This document shows, in pieces, positions 1 to 9,483 of a DNA stretch of 64,000 bases; position 1 is the stretch's first letter; the number at the start of each line of letters is the position of its first letter. Under the pieces are notes generated by a model, which worked only from the letters and a program-made list of their open reading frames with translations, was not told where the DNA came from and ran no database searches. The stretch covers positions 434,001 through 498,000 of the forward strand of contig OW569349.1 of the NCBI GenBank assembly GCA_937625935.1, in the 5' to 3' direction. The position numbers were made by a program, and so were the translations under genes. Source of the stretch: Tetramitus jugosus. Taxonomy: Eukaryota > Heterolobosea > Eutetramitea > Acrasida > Vahlkampfiidae.

Positions 1-81
1 GCGAAAAACGATCCCCCTTTTCCGGAAAATGTCCGATTTCCTTCCATCCAACGACTGCCCTGTTCCACTTGGCAGCTCAAC

Positions 82-2142
82 TCACGTGAACCGTGAATAG
101 TGAGTTTCGGAAGCAGGTTGACTACTGGAAATGAACTCTGAGCTCTGATCATATGTTGTATCGCCCAACAACTTGCTATGATTCTTCACCTTTGCCGCAC
201 GTCGCTGCCTCTTCCGTCTCTTTGAACAGCACAGGCCGCAGCATTTGTTGGATCTCCGTTCATTCCAATATCCAATGACATCACTGAGCACAATGACAAC
301 CACAAACAAAAAGCCCTGCAATGCTGCTGAAATATTATGTGCATACTCGAGGCTCAATGGCACACCATTTCCAATCACAGTCTTAATTCTTCGTACGGAA
401 GGCGCGATCCAAATGAGAACAAACACAATGGGCAAACCCAATAACTTAATATACAGCCTTAGACTGATTCTCACATGACTAATCAGTGTCTTCCGATTGT
501 TATTGTTGTTTTGAATGTTCTTGTCTCTGTACGTTGTATTGGTCAATTCATCGTCATCAATGTTTACACTGTGCAAGTCAATGTCATCACCACCGTTGAT
601 GGTAGATACAGCCATCATTCTGTTGTTTCCGCTGTCATACTCGCTCTCCTCAAAATCGTCATCAACGTATTCTTCATTCAGTGTCTCATCATCATCGAGA
701 TAGGCATGCGTGATATGAGGATGACTCTTGACATGAATTCTGGATTGAGTAGTCGTATTGAATGGAGAGGCATTGGCAGCAGAAGTGGTGGTAGTTCCAG
801 CAGTTGAGGAAGCATGTGTACCCATGGATGACAAGTACTGCACTCGAATCAATCGAACACATGCAATCAAGCATGTGCACGTAATGAGAATCATGAATAT
901 CCACAGAGGTATATAGTATGCAATGAGAATGAGTGATCTGCCCTTTGCTGTCTTTCCACTGATCCAACAATAACTAGCACCATTGGACTCTATTGCACCA
1001 GCTGCAAACGGTATGACAGTGAACACTATGGATACGGACCATGCAAACACATGAGAAGCAATCTCCAATACAATCAAATGATTCCTCCGATTCAACACAA
1101 CAATGTAAAACATCCATACGCTAATGACAAACAACCAACAATACGTGTTGAGACCAAAGAATTGTGTCATGAATGCTTGAAATCTGCATGCTCTCATGGG
1201 CACATTTGCATCCAACCGATTATAAATGAGATTGACAATCGATGTGCTTGCAACGAGCCAATCCGATATCAACAATAGGAAGACGAGACGTGCAATGGGA
1301 CGAGCAAACAAGTAGCATGAACTTGTCATGTCACTCATGAAACTTTTGAATCTTGTTACAAATAATCTACCACCACCGCCACTACCACCACCACCACCAT
1401 CACCACCACTATTACTACTATGACTACTACTATTCTTATTATTGTTAGTCTCATAAAAGTGATACTGATGAGAGTAATAATCACTGTGCTTGTTCTTATT
1501 CTTTGCTGCACAACACGTCGTCACAAACACATTGAGCAGTGATCGATAGGGAAATGTAACCAATGTTCGAATCAATAGATACAGGAGATAGATGAATAGA
1601 GAGACCCATGTGATGATATCACATGTATCGACCAGGTAATCCAACACGACATCATCTGATGGTTCATCATTACTTGTGCCATTATTGTTTTTGTTATTGT
1701 CAGTCTGATTCGTGTTCACTGTGAGATGAAGAGGCAAACTGTTCCAATACAATAGAGAGGAATGCTGTTGATGATTCATGAGTTGTACGATGTCATCATC
1801 AGAATGGTCATCATCATTGTCATGCTGCCTCCGATGATGATTTGATCGTTGTTGTTGAGCATTATAGTACATGATGAGGTCATTGTTATGGCCATGGTGG
1901 TGGATGGAGACATCTGTTGTTGTTGTTCTTGTTGCGATGGGTGATGAGAAAAAATGAGTCGTCATTGGTGATTCATTCATGAAGAACAATAATAGAATGG
2001 TGGTGGCACCAGTCAACAACAATATAATCACCACAAGAGCAATCACCATAGATGGAACAATGACATGACTTTGTTTGTCTAGTTGTAGTCGACAATGTTG
2101 TGGTGGTAATAATGGTGCTTGTTGTTGTTGTATGTGATTCAT
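82..2142 (-). CDS. Seven-helix receptor, cAMP-receptor-like (class E type) GPCR
   Basis: The predicted 686-residue membrane protein has seven well-spaced hydrophobic helices at about residues 172-197, 282-306, 319-349, 356-384, 403-432, 566-586 and 603-627. An extra N-terminal hydrophobic segment lies at 31-54. Helix 3 starts with a Cys (CRFQAFMTQFFGL), and a second Cys sits in the loop before helix 5 (ASYCWIS). That is the disulfide pair expected of a GPCR, and the style resembles Dictyostelium cAMP-receptor-like proteins. The loop between helices 5 and 6 is long, acidic and Thr/Asn-rich (about 130 residues), and the tail is Cys/Arg-rich. A Gly run follows helix 1. I start at the ATG at 2142; the frame stays open upstream only through a GTG. 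The ligand is unknown. Family placement rests on motif memory, so it is moderately sure. Confidence 0.7.
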   Translation of the reverse strand: MNHIQQQQAPLLPPQHCRLQLDKQSHVIVPSMVIALVVIILLLTGATTILLLFFMNESPMTTHFFSSPIATRTTTTDVSIHHHGHNNDLIMYYNAQQQRSNHHRRQHDNDDDHSDDDIVQLMNHQQHSSLLYWNSLPLHLTVNTNQTDNNKNNNGTSNDEPSDDVVLDYLVDTCDIITWVSLFIYLLYLLIRTLVTFPYRSLLNVFVTTCCAAKNKNKHSDYYSHQYHFYETNNNKNSSSHSSNSGGDGGGGGSGGGGRLFVTRFKSFMSDMTSSCYLFARPIARLVFLLLISDWLVASTSIVNLIYNRLDANVPMRACRFQAFMTQFFGLNTYCWLFVISVWMFYIVVLNRRNHLIVLEIASHVFAWSVSIVFTVIPFAAGAIESNGASYCWISGKTAKGRSLILIAYYIPLWIFMILITCTCLIACVRLIRVQYLSSMGTHASSTAGTTTTSAANASPFNTTTQSRIHVKSHPHITHAYLDDDETLNEEYVDDDFEESEYDSGNNRMMAVSTINGGDDIDLHSVNIDDDELTNTTYRDKNIQNNNNNRKTLISHVRISLRLYIKLLGLPIVFVLIWIAPSVRRIKTVIGNGVPLSLEYAHNISAALQGFLFVVVIVLSDVIGYWNERRSNKCCGLCCSKRRKRQRRAAKVKNHSKLLGDTTYDQSSEFISSSQPASETHYSRFT

Positions 2143-2385
2143 TGTGTGTGATATTTTGTGATCTATCACACTGGTGTGAGTGAGCGAGACTGGACACCCT
2201 GGGGAACTTTGTTTTGTTGTTATCGTGTGTTATTGAGTGTCTCGGGGGGCCGCGATTCATTGAAGGATGACAACCTCTGATGAATTTCTCAAAGCCATTC
2301 CCCGACATCCGCTTTCGGGTTATTGTGAATTATCGGTGAAATTTCACAACTCTCTCCAGAAAGAAGAAAAAGAAACAGAAAAAGG
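2143..2385. other. Divergent intergenic region between receptor and TPM-like gene
   Basis: This 243 bp gap separates two genes transcribed away from each other. I see a GC-rich patch (cggggggccgcg, about 2241-2252) but no recognisable core promoter element and no coding signal shared with either neighbour. Confidence 0.4.
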
Positions 2386-4035
2386 ATGAAGAGATGGATC
2401 AACCACATGGCAGCAAATGCTACAAAAACAACAACAAGAGCTCCAACCACAACAGTGACAAGAATTCTAATTTCACCAGCGACTCGTCTTTCCATGAATC
2501 AATTTCACACCACCATTATTCAACCATCCACATCCACATCAACGACTCACAACAATAGCAACACAACCAACCATCGTGGTAACATGATGAAACATTATCA
2601 TCACAATACTGTTCACCATGATCACAATCACAATACTAATGATCACAATCATACTAACCATAATAATAATACTAATACTAATACTAATAATAATAACAAT
2701 AATAATAATAATAACAATAATAATAATCACACGGATGAAGATTTGCCATTCATCAGAGCAGAACAACTCCAATCTCCACTCGTTACTCAACAATGGTTCA
2801 TTCACTACTACAACACACAATCATCAACCACCACGAATGAAAAACAACATGCACTGATCCAATCCATTATGAATGACATTACAAAAGAACGATTGTTCAA
2901 CAGTGATACCATGAACATTTGTGTCGTATTGTTGGATCAACCAATGAATCCATTGCAGAATATGAATTCATTTGCAAAGCAATTGTATGATTGTTGGTCC
3001 ATGGGCAATCACACAATTGTCATGACTGTGAATCAAACCAATCACATTGGTCTCTATGTGGTCGATGAACAGAATTCGATTGCAAGCAGACCTGTTCCCT
3101 CTGTATTCAACAAGGAACTCATTAAACAGTTGACAAGTATGAAGAAATCAACAATTGGTAGAGAGATTGAAGAAGACAAATCTGCTACTGCTGCTATGAC
3201 CACAGGAGAGAACAACCATTCAACTACTGTGAACACTACTACTACTACTACCTCTACTACCACTGCTACTACGACTACTACGACTACTACTGATGTTGCT
3301 GCTGCTGCTGCTTCACTGGATCATGGTGGTGAAGAAAAGAGTGCAACAGCAGCAGCACAAGCAGCAGCAATTGATTATGAATTGGTGATTCAAGTGCTGC
3401 AAGTCATGCTCAAAAAGTTGAAGACACAGTATTCACCCATCAGTGATCAATTTCTAACTGCACAACAACTCAAGAGAAAAAACTTGGAATCCATTATTCA
3501 ACATCACAATGGTACTAACGAAAGATTCAATCGTCAGTATCGCCACAAGAAGTTGCATCGAATGGGTAACTCAATTGTTGAGTTCCAATTTCAGAGAGTG
3601 CTTGGCTCCATGGTGCTGCTGGCGATTGTCGTGTACGGCGCTTATTCGTATTGGAAGAGTACGAGTACTTGTCCCAACTGTGACTCATTTGCACTCAAGA
3701 CAAAGAAGACGTATGATTCCAATGTGATTAGCAACGATGGACAAGCAATGAAGGAATGGGAACAATTGAGTTCTGCATCTCTCCTCACTCCAAACAACAA
3801 GAAGGAGTTTGAATTGGGCAGTTGTTCATTCACTCATAAAAAGTGCAACACATGTCAGTATGAAACAATGCAAAGAACAGTGAATCCGTCCTCCTCTGTT
3901 GGCCACTGTTACAAGTGTGACACTCTAGCACTCACTACTGAGATTAAGAATCAACCACAGGGCAGAATGGTTGTACGCAAGTGTCAATTCTGTGGTGATG
4001 AAGATGTGAAACCAAGTGCCTACCAGTCATCGTAA
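2386..4035 (+). CDS. TPM-domain-like single-pass membrane protein with Cys-pair tail
   Basis: The 549-residue protein begins with a His/Asn-rich low-complexity region. A segment around residues 165-225 then resembles the TPM (YgcG/MOLO1 type) fold. It has a hydrophobic strand (NICVVLLDQP), then FAKQLYDCWSMGN, then a strand ending in HIGLYVV; this follows the TPM pattern of a short helix ending in a W-x-x-G turn before a strand. A Thr/Ala-rich linker follows. One transmembrane helix lies at about 405-425, and the tail holds several Cys pairs (CPNC, CNTC, CYKC, CQFC) like zinc ribbons. TPM proteins in other lineages include acid phosphatases and receptor-associated factors. The role here is unknown, and the TPM call is a pattern judgement. 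Confidence 0.5.
   Translation: MKRWINHMAANATKTTTRAPTTTVTRILISPATRLSMNQFHTTIIQPSTSTSTTHNNSNTTNHRGNMMKHYHHNTVHHDHNHNTNDHNHTNHNNNTNTNTNNNNNNNNNNNNNNHTDEDLPFIRAEQLQSPLVTQQWFIHYYNTQSSTTTNEKQHALIQSIMNDITKERLFNSDTMNICVVLLDQPMNPLQNMNSFAKQLYDCWSMGNHTIVMTVNQTNHIGLYVVDEQNSIASRPVPSVFNKELIKQLTSMKKSTIGREIEEDKSATAAMTTGENNHSTTVNTTTTTTSTTTATTTTTTTTDVAAAAASLDHGGEEKSATAAAQAAAIDYELVIQVLQVMLKKLKTQYSPISDQFLTAQQLKRKNLESIIQHHNGTNERFNRQYRHKKLHRMGNSIVEFQFQRVLGSMVLLAIVVYGAYSYWKSTSTCPNCDSFALKTKKTYDSNVISNDGQAMKEWEQLSSASLLTPNNKKEFELGSCSFTHKKCNTCQYETMQRTVNPSSSVGHCYKCDTLALTTEIKNQPQGRMVVRKCQFCGDEDVKPSAYQSS
2660..2727 (+). repeat. Asn-codon (AAT/AAC) repeat inside the TPM-like gene
   Basis: A run of AAT and AAC codons, mixed with ACT codons in its first half, encodes an Asn/Thr tract ending in a pure Asn run. 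It is a simple-sequence expansion of the kind seen in several genes of this window. Confidence 0.9.
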
Positions 4036-4121
4036 GTTTGATACAAGACAAAATACAGCCGACACATGTGCTTACTTAGTGATTGTTTATTTCATATTTT
4101 CAATTGTTTCTTCATAATACT

Positions 4122-5451
4122 TTATTCGTCATCTTCCTCATCGTCATCTTCATCATCCTCGTCTCCTTCATTGTCAGACATTGTGCCCAACAATTCTCCC
4201 AGTGATGATTCCTCCAGTGCAGCCAATGCCTTTGCAGAGAATTCATTACCATTCAATTCCACTCTCTTGAGTTGTGTCTTGTTGCTGAGTGCCTTGATCA
4301 ACGCATAGACAGCTTCATCTCCCATTTCATTAAACACTAGATCCACGTGCTCCAACTGTTCGTGACCTTGTTCAATGGCTTCTGCAATGAGAATACCACC
4401 CTCTGTTCCCAACAAGCAATCACCCAGATTCAAGTGCTTCAATCGATTCATGGATCGAATGGCATTGGCAATGGATTGAGCACCATCCACCTTGATTGTA
4501 TTGTCACTCAAGTTCAACTCTGTAAAGTTTTCACTGTTGACAGAGATGGCATTGGCCAGTGCAGTGATGCCCTCTGGTCGAATACCGTTCTGTGGCAGAT
4601 GCAAACTGGTCAATGTTCCCATCTTTTGAAAAGCGATGGCCAACTCTGTTGCACCATTGTTTTCCAATCGATTTCTTCCTGCTTCAAACGTTTCAATCGA
4701 TGGCTTACTACTACTACTACTACTACTACTATTGTTGTTGTTGTTGTGATTGTTATTATTTTCATTGTTATTCTTGTCTAGTGCTTCCACCAATGATTGT
4801 GCAATAATGGTGCCACCACCAATTCCAAGTCCATTGTTGATGACCTTGAGTGTCTTAATACAGTGATTGTTCATAATCAATTCAACAAATGCACGTGTGC
4901 CTGCTGGTCCAAATGCATTGTGTGACAAATCAACAGTGTGCAAATGTTGCTTGTCAATGAGTGATTGAACGAGGTGAGTCAATGCAGGTGGTACCTCTTC
5001 AATCAATCTTCCAGTGAAAATGTCACTCAAATCAACATGCTATGATTGATATGATTATGATTGTTATTATGATTGTTAGTATGATTGTTGTGTATTTGCA
5101 TTTCATATTTCAATTTGCAAAAGTGTGTCAATGTCAATGGATTCAACAATCAAAAAAAAACAGAATACAAAAAAATCCTCACACAATCATTCAACAACAT
5201 ACTTGCAAATGATTGATGGTTTGAATGGTTTGAGCCAATTCCTTTGCTGCATCAACACCAATCGTGTTACCACTCAGTTTAATATGGAATGGGTCACTAG
5301 GGTTATCATTGATCAACTGTTGTAATTGTTGTATGATTTCAGAAACGTCTTGTTCATTGTTCAATTTGAGAGTTTTGCCTGCAAATGATGAGAAGTCAAT
5401 TGCTGCCTTACCGAGGGACAATTGTTGTAATTGTTGTTCAAGTTGATCCAT
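4122..5451 (-). CDS. RANGAP1: Ran GTPase-activating protein (RanGAP1)
   Basis: There are two exons: 5203-5451 (ATG at 5451) and 4122-5039. The intron at 5040-5202 has a GTATGT donor and a TAG acceptor and is in phase 0. The join reads NHLQ-HVDLSDIFTG, the conserved RanGAP core. The 388-residue product is close to the 386 residues of fission yeast Rna1. It has ribonuclease-inhibitor-type leucine-rich repeats, a GRNRLENNG segment matching the catalytic-arginine region of RanGAPs, and a highly acidic C-terminal tail (DDEDDDEEDDE). An Asn/Ser run interrupts one repeat before the catalytic region. The protein stimulates GTP hydrolysis by Ran in the cytoplasm and so sets the direction of nuclear transport. 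It shares a divergent promoter with TPGS2. Confidence 0.93.
4707..4747 (-). repeat. Ser/Asn codon run inside RanGAP
   Basis: Alternating triplet runs (plus strand cta repeats, then ttg repeats) encode Asn and Ser runs between two leucine-rich repeats. The insertion probably forms a surface loop. Confidence 0.85.
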
Positions 5452-5548
5452 TCTCGCGCGAAGATGTAGTTCTTGATTTGTTATTGATTTATTGTTGTTG
5501 TTGATTCGTGTGCGTGTGGAATATTGTTGGTGTCTTTCGGAAGAAAAA

Positions 5549-5559
5549 GGGCGCGCGAA
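5549..5559. promoter_or_regulatory. E2F-like CGCG element between RanGAP and TPGS2
   Basis: The sequence gggcgcgcgaa lies in the 188 bp between the divergent ATGs at 5451 and 5640. A second one, ctcgcgcgaa, lies at about 5453-5462. CGCG is uncommon elsewhere in this AT-rich DNA, and the element resembles E2F/DP sites (TTTSGCGC). Function is inferred only from recurrence at other promoters. Confidence 0.4.
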
Positions 5560-5639
5560 TGCAATTTTCAAGAAACATTTTGAGCTGCGACGTTGGCAGC
5601 AACTGTTGAATTTACAGGTGCTTCTTCTTGAACTGAGAC

Positions 5640-6557
5640 ATGTCTCAAATTCAAAAGTTAGTCGATCAAATATCAATCAACTTGATTCATTTTTTAGAGA
5701 ATCATCAAGGAGTTCGCAATGTACATTTCAAGGTGCAAGAACCAGTGTCGAACACTCAGCTAATTCACTCATGGCCCAGTCAACTTCCTGTATCCCTCGA
5801 CTCGAACTTTCTCTCCCTAAAGTCCCAAATCAAGCTACCTGAGGACTACAAAGCTTTTCTTAGCTGTTGCAATGGCCTCACGTTGACTTATGAGATGCAA
5901 AATTTGCCATTCGGGTATCTGCATATCAATTCACTGGAAGAAATGAGTTCTATCGATAAAGAATCTCTCATTACACTACGAGAGATGTGTCCTCTAGTTG
6001 TATGTGCCTTTCATATCGATTCGAGACCTAATAATGGCAGAGTTGCACTTGTATTTAAGAGAGAAGAACGTAGTTTGGACAAGATAGTCAGTGAGATTTG
6101 GTTCCAAGATCTAGCAACAGAGTGGTTTTTCATTACATTCTCATTCACACAATACTTTCGTTTGAGTTTACTTCATCTTGGTGTCCCTCATTGGCAGTAT
6201 GCCTTCACTTCCTCTGGTCTCCCACCCCAGAGCAGGATGTGGTTTGCTTTTCTATCTCCTGAGCGATTAGAAATTGATAAGCATGGGAACCAACAGGCAA
6301 AAGAGGGATTCAATCGATCTGTTTCTCTATCTCTTAAAAAGGAGAGTAAGAAGTCAACGAATCATACAAGAATCGGAAGTCAAAGAATTGACTTAAGTAA
6401 GGTTAATCAGATACTGAAAAGACAGAATAAGTCCAGTGAGACTACAAAGTCAACAAGGCCTTCCTCTTATCCTCAGCGACGGCCTGCTACACCAACGGCC
6501 ACTAGTCACCGAGCACAAAGTTCGTCAGCAATGCGAAGAAGACCATCCTTCAAATAG
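5640..6557 (+). CDS. TPGS2: Tubulin polyglutamylase complex subunit 2 (SMI1/KNR4-like)
   Basis: The intronless 305-residue protein has an SMI1/KNR4-like fold. LPEDYKAFLSCCNGLTLTYE is followed by a G-x-x-x-INSLEEM segment, as in human TPGS2. It then has IWFQDLATEWFFITF and SFTQYFRLSLLHLG, followed by VPHWQYAFTSSGLPPQSRMWF, which matches the diagnostic TPGS2 block ending HLGLPQWQYAFTSYG. The C-terminal 80 residues are basic and Ser/Thr-rich. TPGS2 belongs to the TTLL1 polyglutamylase complex, which adds glutamate chains to tubulin in axonemes and centrioles. Start: the ATG at 5640 lies just downstream of the divergent RanGAP promoter. Confidence 0.88.
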   Translation: MSQIQKLVDQISINLIHFLENHQGVRNVHFKVQEPVSNTQLIHSWPSQLPVSLDSNFLSLKSQIKLPEDYKAFLSCCNGLTLTYEMQNLPFGYLHINSLEEMSSIDKESLITLREMCPLVVCAFHIDSRPNNGRVALVFKREERSLDKIVSEIWFQDLATEWFFITFSFTQYFRLSLLHLGVPHWQYAFTSSGLPPQSRMWFAFLSPERLEIDKHGNQQAKEGFNRSVSLSLKKESKKSTNHTRIGSQRIDLSKVNQILKRQNKSSETTKSTRPSSYPQRRPATPTATSHRAQSSSAMRRRPSFK

Positions 6558-6634
6558 TTGATTAGCTAGGAAGTGTCTTCCTTCACCGAATATGCCCACC
6601 ATATGGTTGAACTGATGTCAAGAGTACCCTTTTC

Positions 6635-7115
6635 ATGGCATTCTACATCGTAACAGTTTTCCGGGACGAGCAGGTACCCATCAATGATCGTACTCGGTGG
6701 ATTCATGACTTTGTTGCCTCTAAATCAATAAAATACGTACGCCATCATGATGCCTCATCATCTCTACTTTGGACTTCCATGTCTCATGACCCACAGACAC
6801 CATTCCAACAATTCATCAGTTGCCAGAGTTTCAGCATGATATTTCTGGGAGTAATGACAGATGCCATTGAGTATCAGAATCAGCAATCTGGTTCAGAGAA
6901 CGGTTGGTGGCGAGAATTTCCTGGAAAGGTCTTCGATTTGCAGGAAGAGAACAGACGTCATCTGATAAATCAAATTCCATCAATACAACCTACCGAACGT
7001 GTAAGTGAACGACCCACATTTTCACTCTTTTGCGCTCGACTGTTTCCATATTACTACAATTTTTATTACAAAGCAAACTGCATTTGTTGTCACTTGGTTG
7101 AGATGCCAAAAGTGA
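6635..7115 (+). CDS. Small orphan protein, probably two exons
   Basis: I do not recognise this protein. An ATG at 6635 opens a frame of 122 codons ending at a GTAAGT donor (7001). An acceptor at 7073 (ttacaaag) would join exon 2 (7074-7115) in phase 0 and end at TGA, giving about 135 residues with a C-terminus QTAFVVTWLRCQK. Read without splicing, the frame continues through Cys/Tyr-rich sequence that looks non-coding, to 7123. Visible features are an N-terminal hydrophobic strand (AFYIVTVF), a WWREFPGKVFDL segment and no membrane helix. It lies head-to-tail after TPGS2 (77 bp gap) and converges on the Abi gene. Confidence 0.5.
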
Positions 7116-7162
7116 GTCAGTGATGATGATCTCAGATCAGAGAGGAAGAGGAACCAGAGATT

Positions 7163-9125
7163 TTAGTTTTTGTTCTTCAATGCATTTCTCTGGGCCAAAA
7201 TCATACTCATCATGTCTCCGCCACCGCCACCGCCACCTCTAGGGGCAGCACCACCACCACTGCTGCTACCACCACTGGAAGGCTTCGTGCTCTTCAATGG
7301 ATCATCATTTGGTCTTTCAACCTTCTTCAATGCAGCACCAGCTCGAATACTGGACAACAAATCACCTCTGCCTGCACTTGGATCGCCACCGCCAATTTTT
7401 GGAGCAGCACCACTCTTGAAGGGCTTTGGTGCGTTCATTGGTGGTGGAGGTGGACCAGAAGGTGGAGGTGGAGGAGGACCACCACCGCCCATTGCTGGTG
7501 GACCAGGAGGTGGAGGACCAGGAGGAGCAGGCTTGCTGCTTGTTGGTGGAGGAGTCATTGGAGGAGCTGGCTTACTGGTAGGAACGGATGGTGAAGGTGA
7601 CGGTGGACCAGGAGGAGAAGGCTTGCTGGTCACTGCTGGCGTAGATGGTGGAGCAGGTTTGCTGGCAGGTGGTTCTTGCTTGGATGCCATTTGATTTCTT
7701 CTTGCCAAGATCATGCTCATCATATCACCACCACCGCCACCGCCGCCGCCGCTACTTCCACCACCACTGCTGCTGCCTCCACTACTAGAACCACTAGAAC
7801 CACCACCACTGGATGGCTTCATGCTCTTCAATGGATCATCATTTGGTCTTTCAACCTTCTTCAATGCAGCACCAGCTCGAATACTGGACAACAAATCACC
7901 TCTGCCTGCACTTGGATCACCACCGCCAACTTTTGGAGCAGCACCACTGCTTGGTGGCTTTGGTGCGTTCATTGGTGGTGGAGGTGGACCAGAAGGTGGA
8001 GGAGGAGGTCCAGAAGGTGGTGGAGGTGGACCACCGCTCATTGCTGGTGGTCCTGGTGGAGGAGGTCCAGAAGGAGGTGCAGGTGTCGATGGCGGTGCAG
8101 GTCTATCCATTGTTGGAGGAGGTCCTGGAGGTGGAGCTGGCTTGGATGCGTTCATGGATGGCATGGAGAGCGAAGGTGGTGTCACAGGTGAAGAAGACAC
8201 ACTGCTTGGTGTGTTTGGTGTGTTTGGTGTGCTTGGTACGTTGAGATCATGGAGACTGATGGATGCAGAACGGGCGAATGAACTGTTGGTACGGCTCAAT
8301 GATCCATTTCTTGGAGTCAGAGTAGGTGCCTCTAGCGATGGAGGAGCACCACTGCTTGCTCCATTGGCAGCAGAACTGAAATCAGTCTTGGATCGATAGT
8401 CTGTGCTGTGATGAGTGCTGCTACTACTGCTATCATTGTAGTGATGATAGTGATTGCTCGTGTTACCGATCGGTGGTCCCAACGCAATACCCACCGAATG
8501 ATACTTGTCAAAGTTAATGTCCGGAATGTACTTGTTCTCTGCCATGTTGTACAAGTCGGCTTGTCTCTCAGTGACCTTTCTTCTTCTGCGACCGACTTGA
8601 CTCGTTGGCTGAACTGATTGCATCTTCAACAACTCGTCTCTACCGCACTCTGACCTCACTTGTTTCAATCGATCGGACATGATGACCATTTGAGCACCGA
8701 GCTTTTCAACTTCCTGAGCCTGCAAATCAATCATGTTCATCAAATCGAGTGACGCAGAGTGAATATAGTAGGTTACATTGGTGAGGACAGCTGTGGCGTA
8801 TTCCTTTGTTTTGGCCAATGTGGCATCCTTGTCATCATTGACATAGGTGAATTGACACCTAAGGTTGTGTGGTTGTTTTTGTTGTGTGTTGTTTGTGTTG
8901 TTGTTGTTGTTATTTCATGTTTGATTCCACACACACACACACATATAAAGTGTTCATATATGAACGTTAGCTTCAGGTTGTCAACAACAACAAAACAAAA
9001 AAACATGTTGACAAGTCACGCACGTACCATTTGATAATATCACCAATTTTCTTCTCAGTTTCATTCAGCTTTTCAATGCTGGACGGCACTGTTTCATTGA
9101 TGGCGGTGACTAATTGTGGATTCAT
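7163..9125 (-). CDS. ABI: Abi-like WAVE-complex subunit with tandem WH2 motifs
   Basis: There are two exons: 9028-9125 (ATG at 9125) and 7163-8858. The intron at 8859-9027 (GTACGT donor, TAG acceptor) joins in phase 2, giving IIKW-CQFTYVNDDKDATLAK and a 597-residue product. Residues 1-130 match Abl-interactor proteins: an N-terminal helix, then ATLAKTKEYATAVLTNVTYYI, then LMNMIDLQAQEVEKL and a basic stretch (GRRRRKVTERQ). A Ser-rich linker and long Pro runs follow. Then come two copies of a unit with a WH2 motif (GRGDLLSSIRAGAALKKVE), each followed by a short helix (DMMSMILARRN or DMMSMILAQRN) resembling the connector motif of WASP/WAVE. No acidic Arp2/3 tail is visible. Animal Abi proteins end in SH3 instead, so this architecture is unusual. 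Confidence 0.85.
7194..7470 (-). repeat. WH2-connector unit, copy 1 (C-terminal)
   Basis: This near-identical direct repeat has its partner at 7704-8004. Over the aligned 7281-7469 stretch (offset 534 bp, no gaps) I count roughly nine differences by eye, most in one short cluster. Confidence 0.9.
7704..8004 (-). repeat. WH2-connector unit, copy 2
   Basis: This is the second copy of the internal duplication in the Abi-like gene, with an upstream Pro-rich block repeated too. High identity at synonymous sites points to recent duplication or ongoing gene conversion. Confidence 0.9.
8927..8942. repeat. CA dinucleotide run in the Abi intron
   Basis: A pure (CA)8 run lies inside the 169 bp intron of the Abi-like gene. 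Confidence 0.9.
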
Positions 9126-9483
9126 ATCTTATTTGTTGAGGTTGGTTATATACACTGAGCAACAACACAAAATGATAGGTAATCCGAAAAGTATGTTTTT
9201 TTGTTTGTTGTTCTCCACAGGAACAGCGATGATGACAGGGGAAAATTATTATGACATGCGATTTGAGTGACGGCCAGCTGGTTTACAACATGGACAAATC
9301 TCCGATCATTGGTTTCCTCAACAACAAATATCAAAACAGAGGACGTTCATGGCTCTTTCACACATGTGAATAAGGATCTGACGCAACACTCACTTGGATG
9401 CCAAAGATCGTGTTTGGATTCGAAGTTGGGTTTTAGCCGACAAAAACCGGTTCGAAAATTTACGGCAAAAATCAAAAAAAGAG
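9126..9483. other. Divergent region between Abi-like gene and formin
   Basis: This is the shared 5' region of two actin-regulator genes. The formin reading frame is open upstream as far as 9382 but holds no ATG there. A short ATG-led frame at about 9291-9374 (encoding MDKSPIIGFLNNK...) ends at TAA and could be an upstream ORF or part of an unrecognised first exon. No clear core promoter is visible. Confidence 0.4.

Noticed and set aside
1-81. Window start before the receptor stop
   Set aside because: Only 81 bp of presumed 3' flank; no feature visible.
2539-2857. Ile/Val-rich and Thr/Ile-rich frames opposite or within the Asn run
   Set aside because: Out-of-frame reading of AAT repeats, not genes.
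7170-8399. Long plus-strand open frames opposite the Abi-like gene, rich in Gly and Pro
   Set aside because: They are the reverse complement of Pro/Gly-coding triplets in the Abi gene, with no independent family signal.
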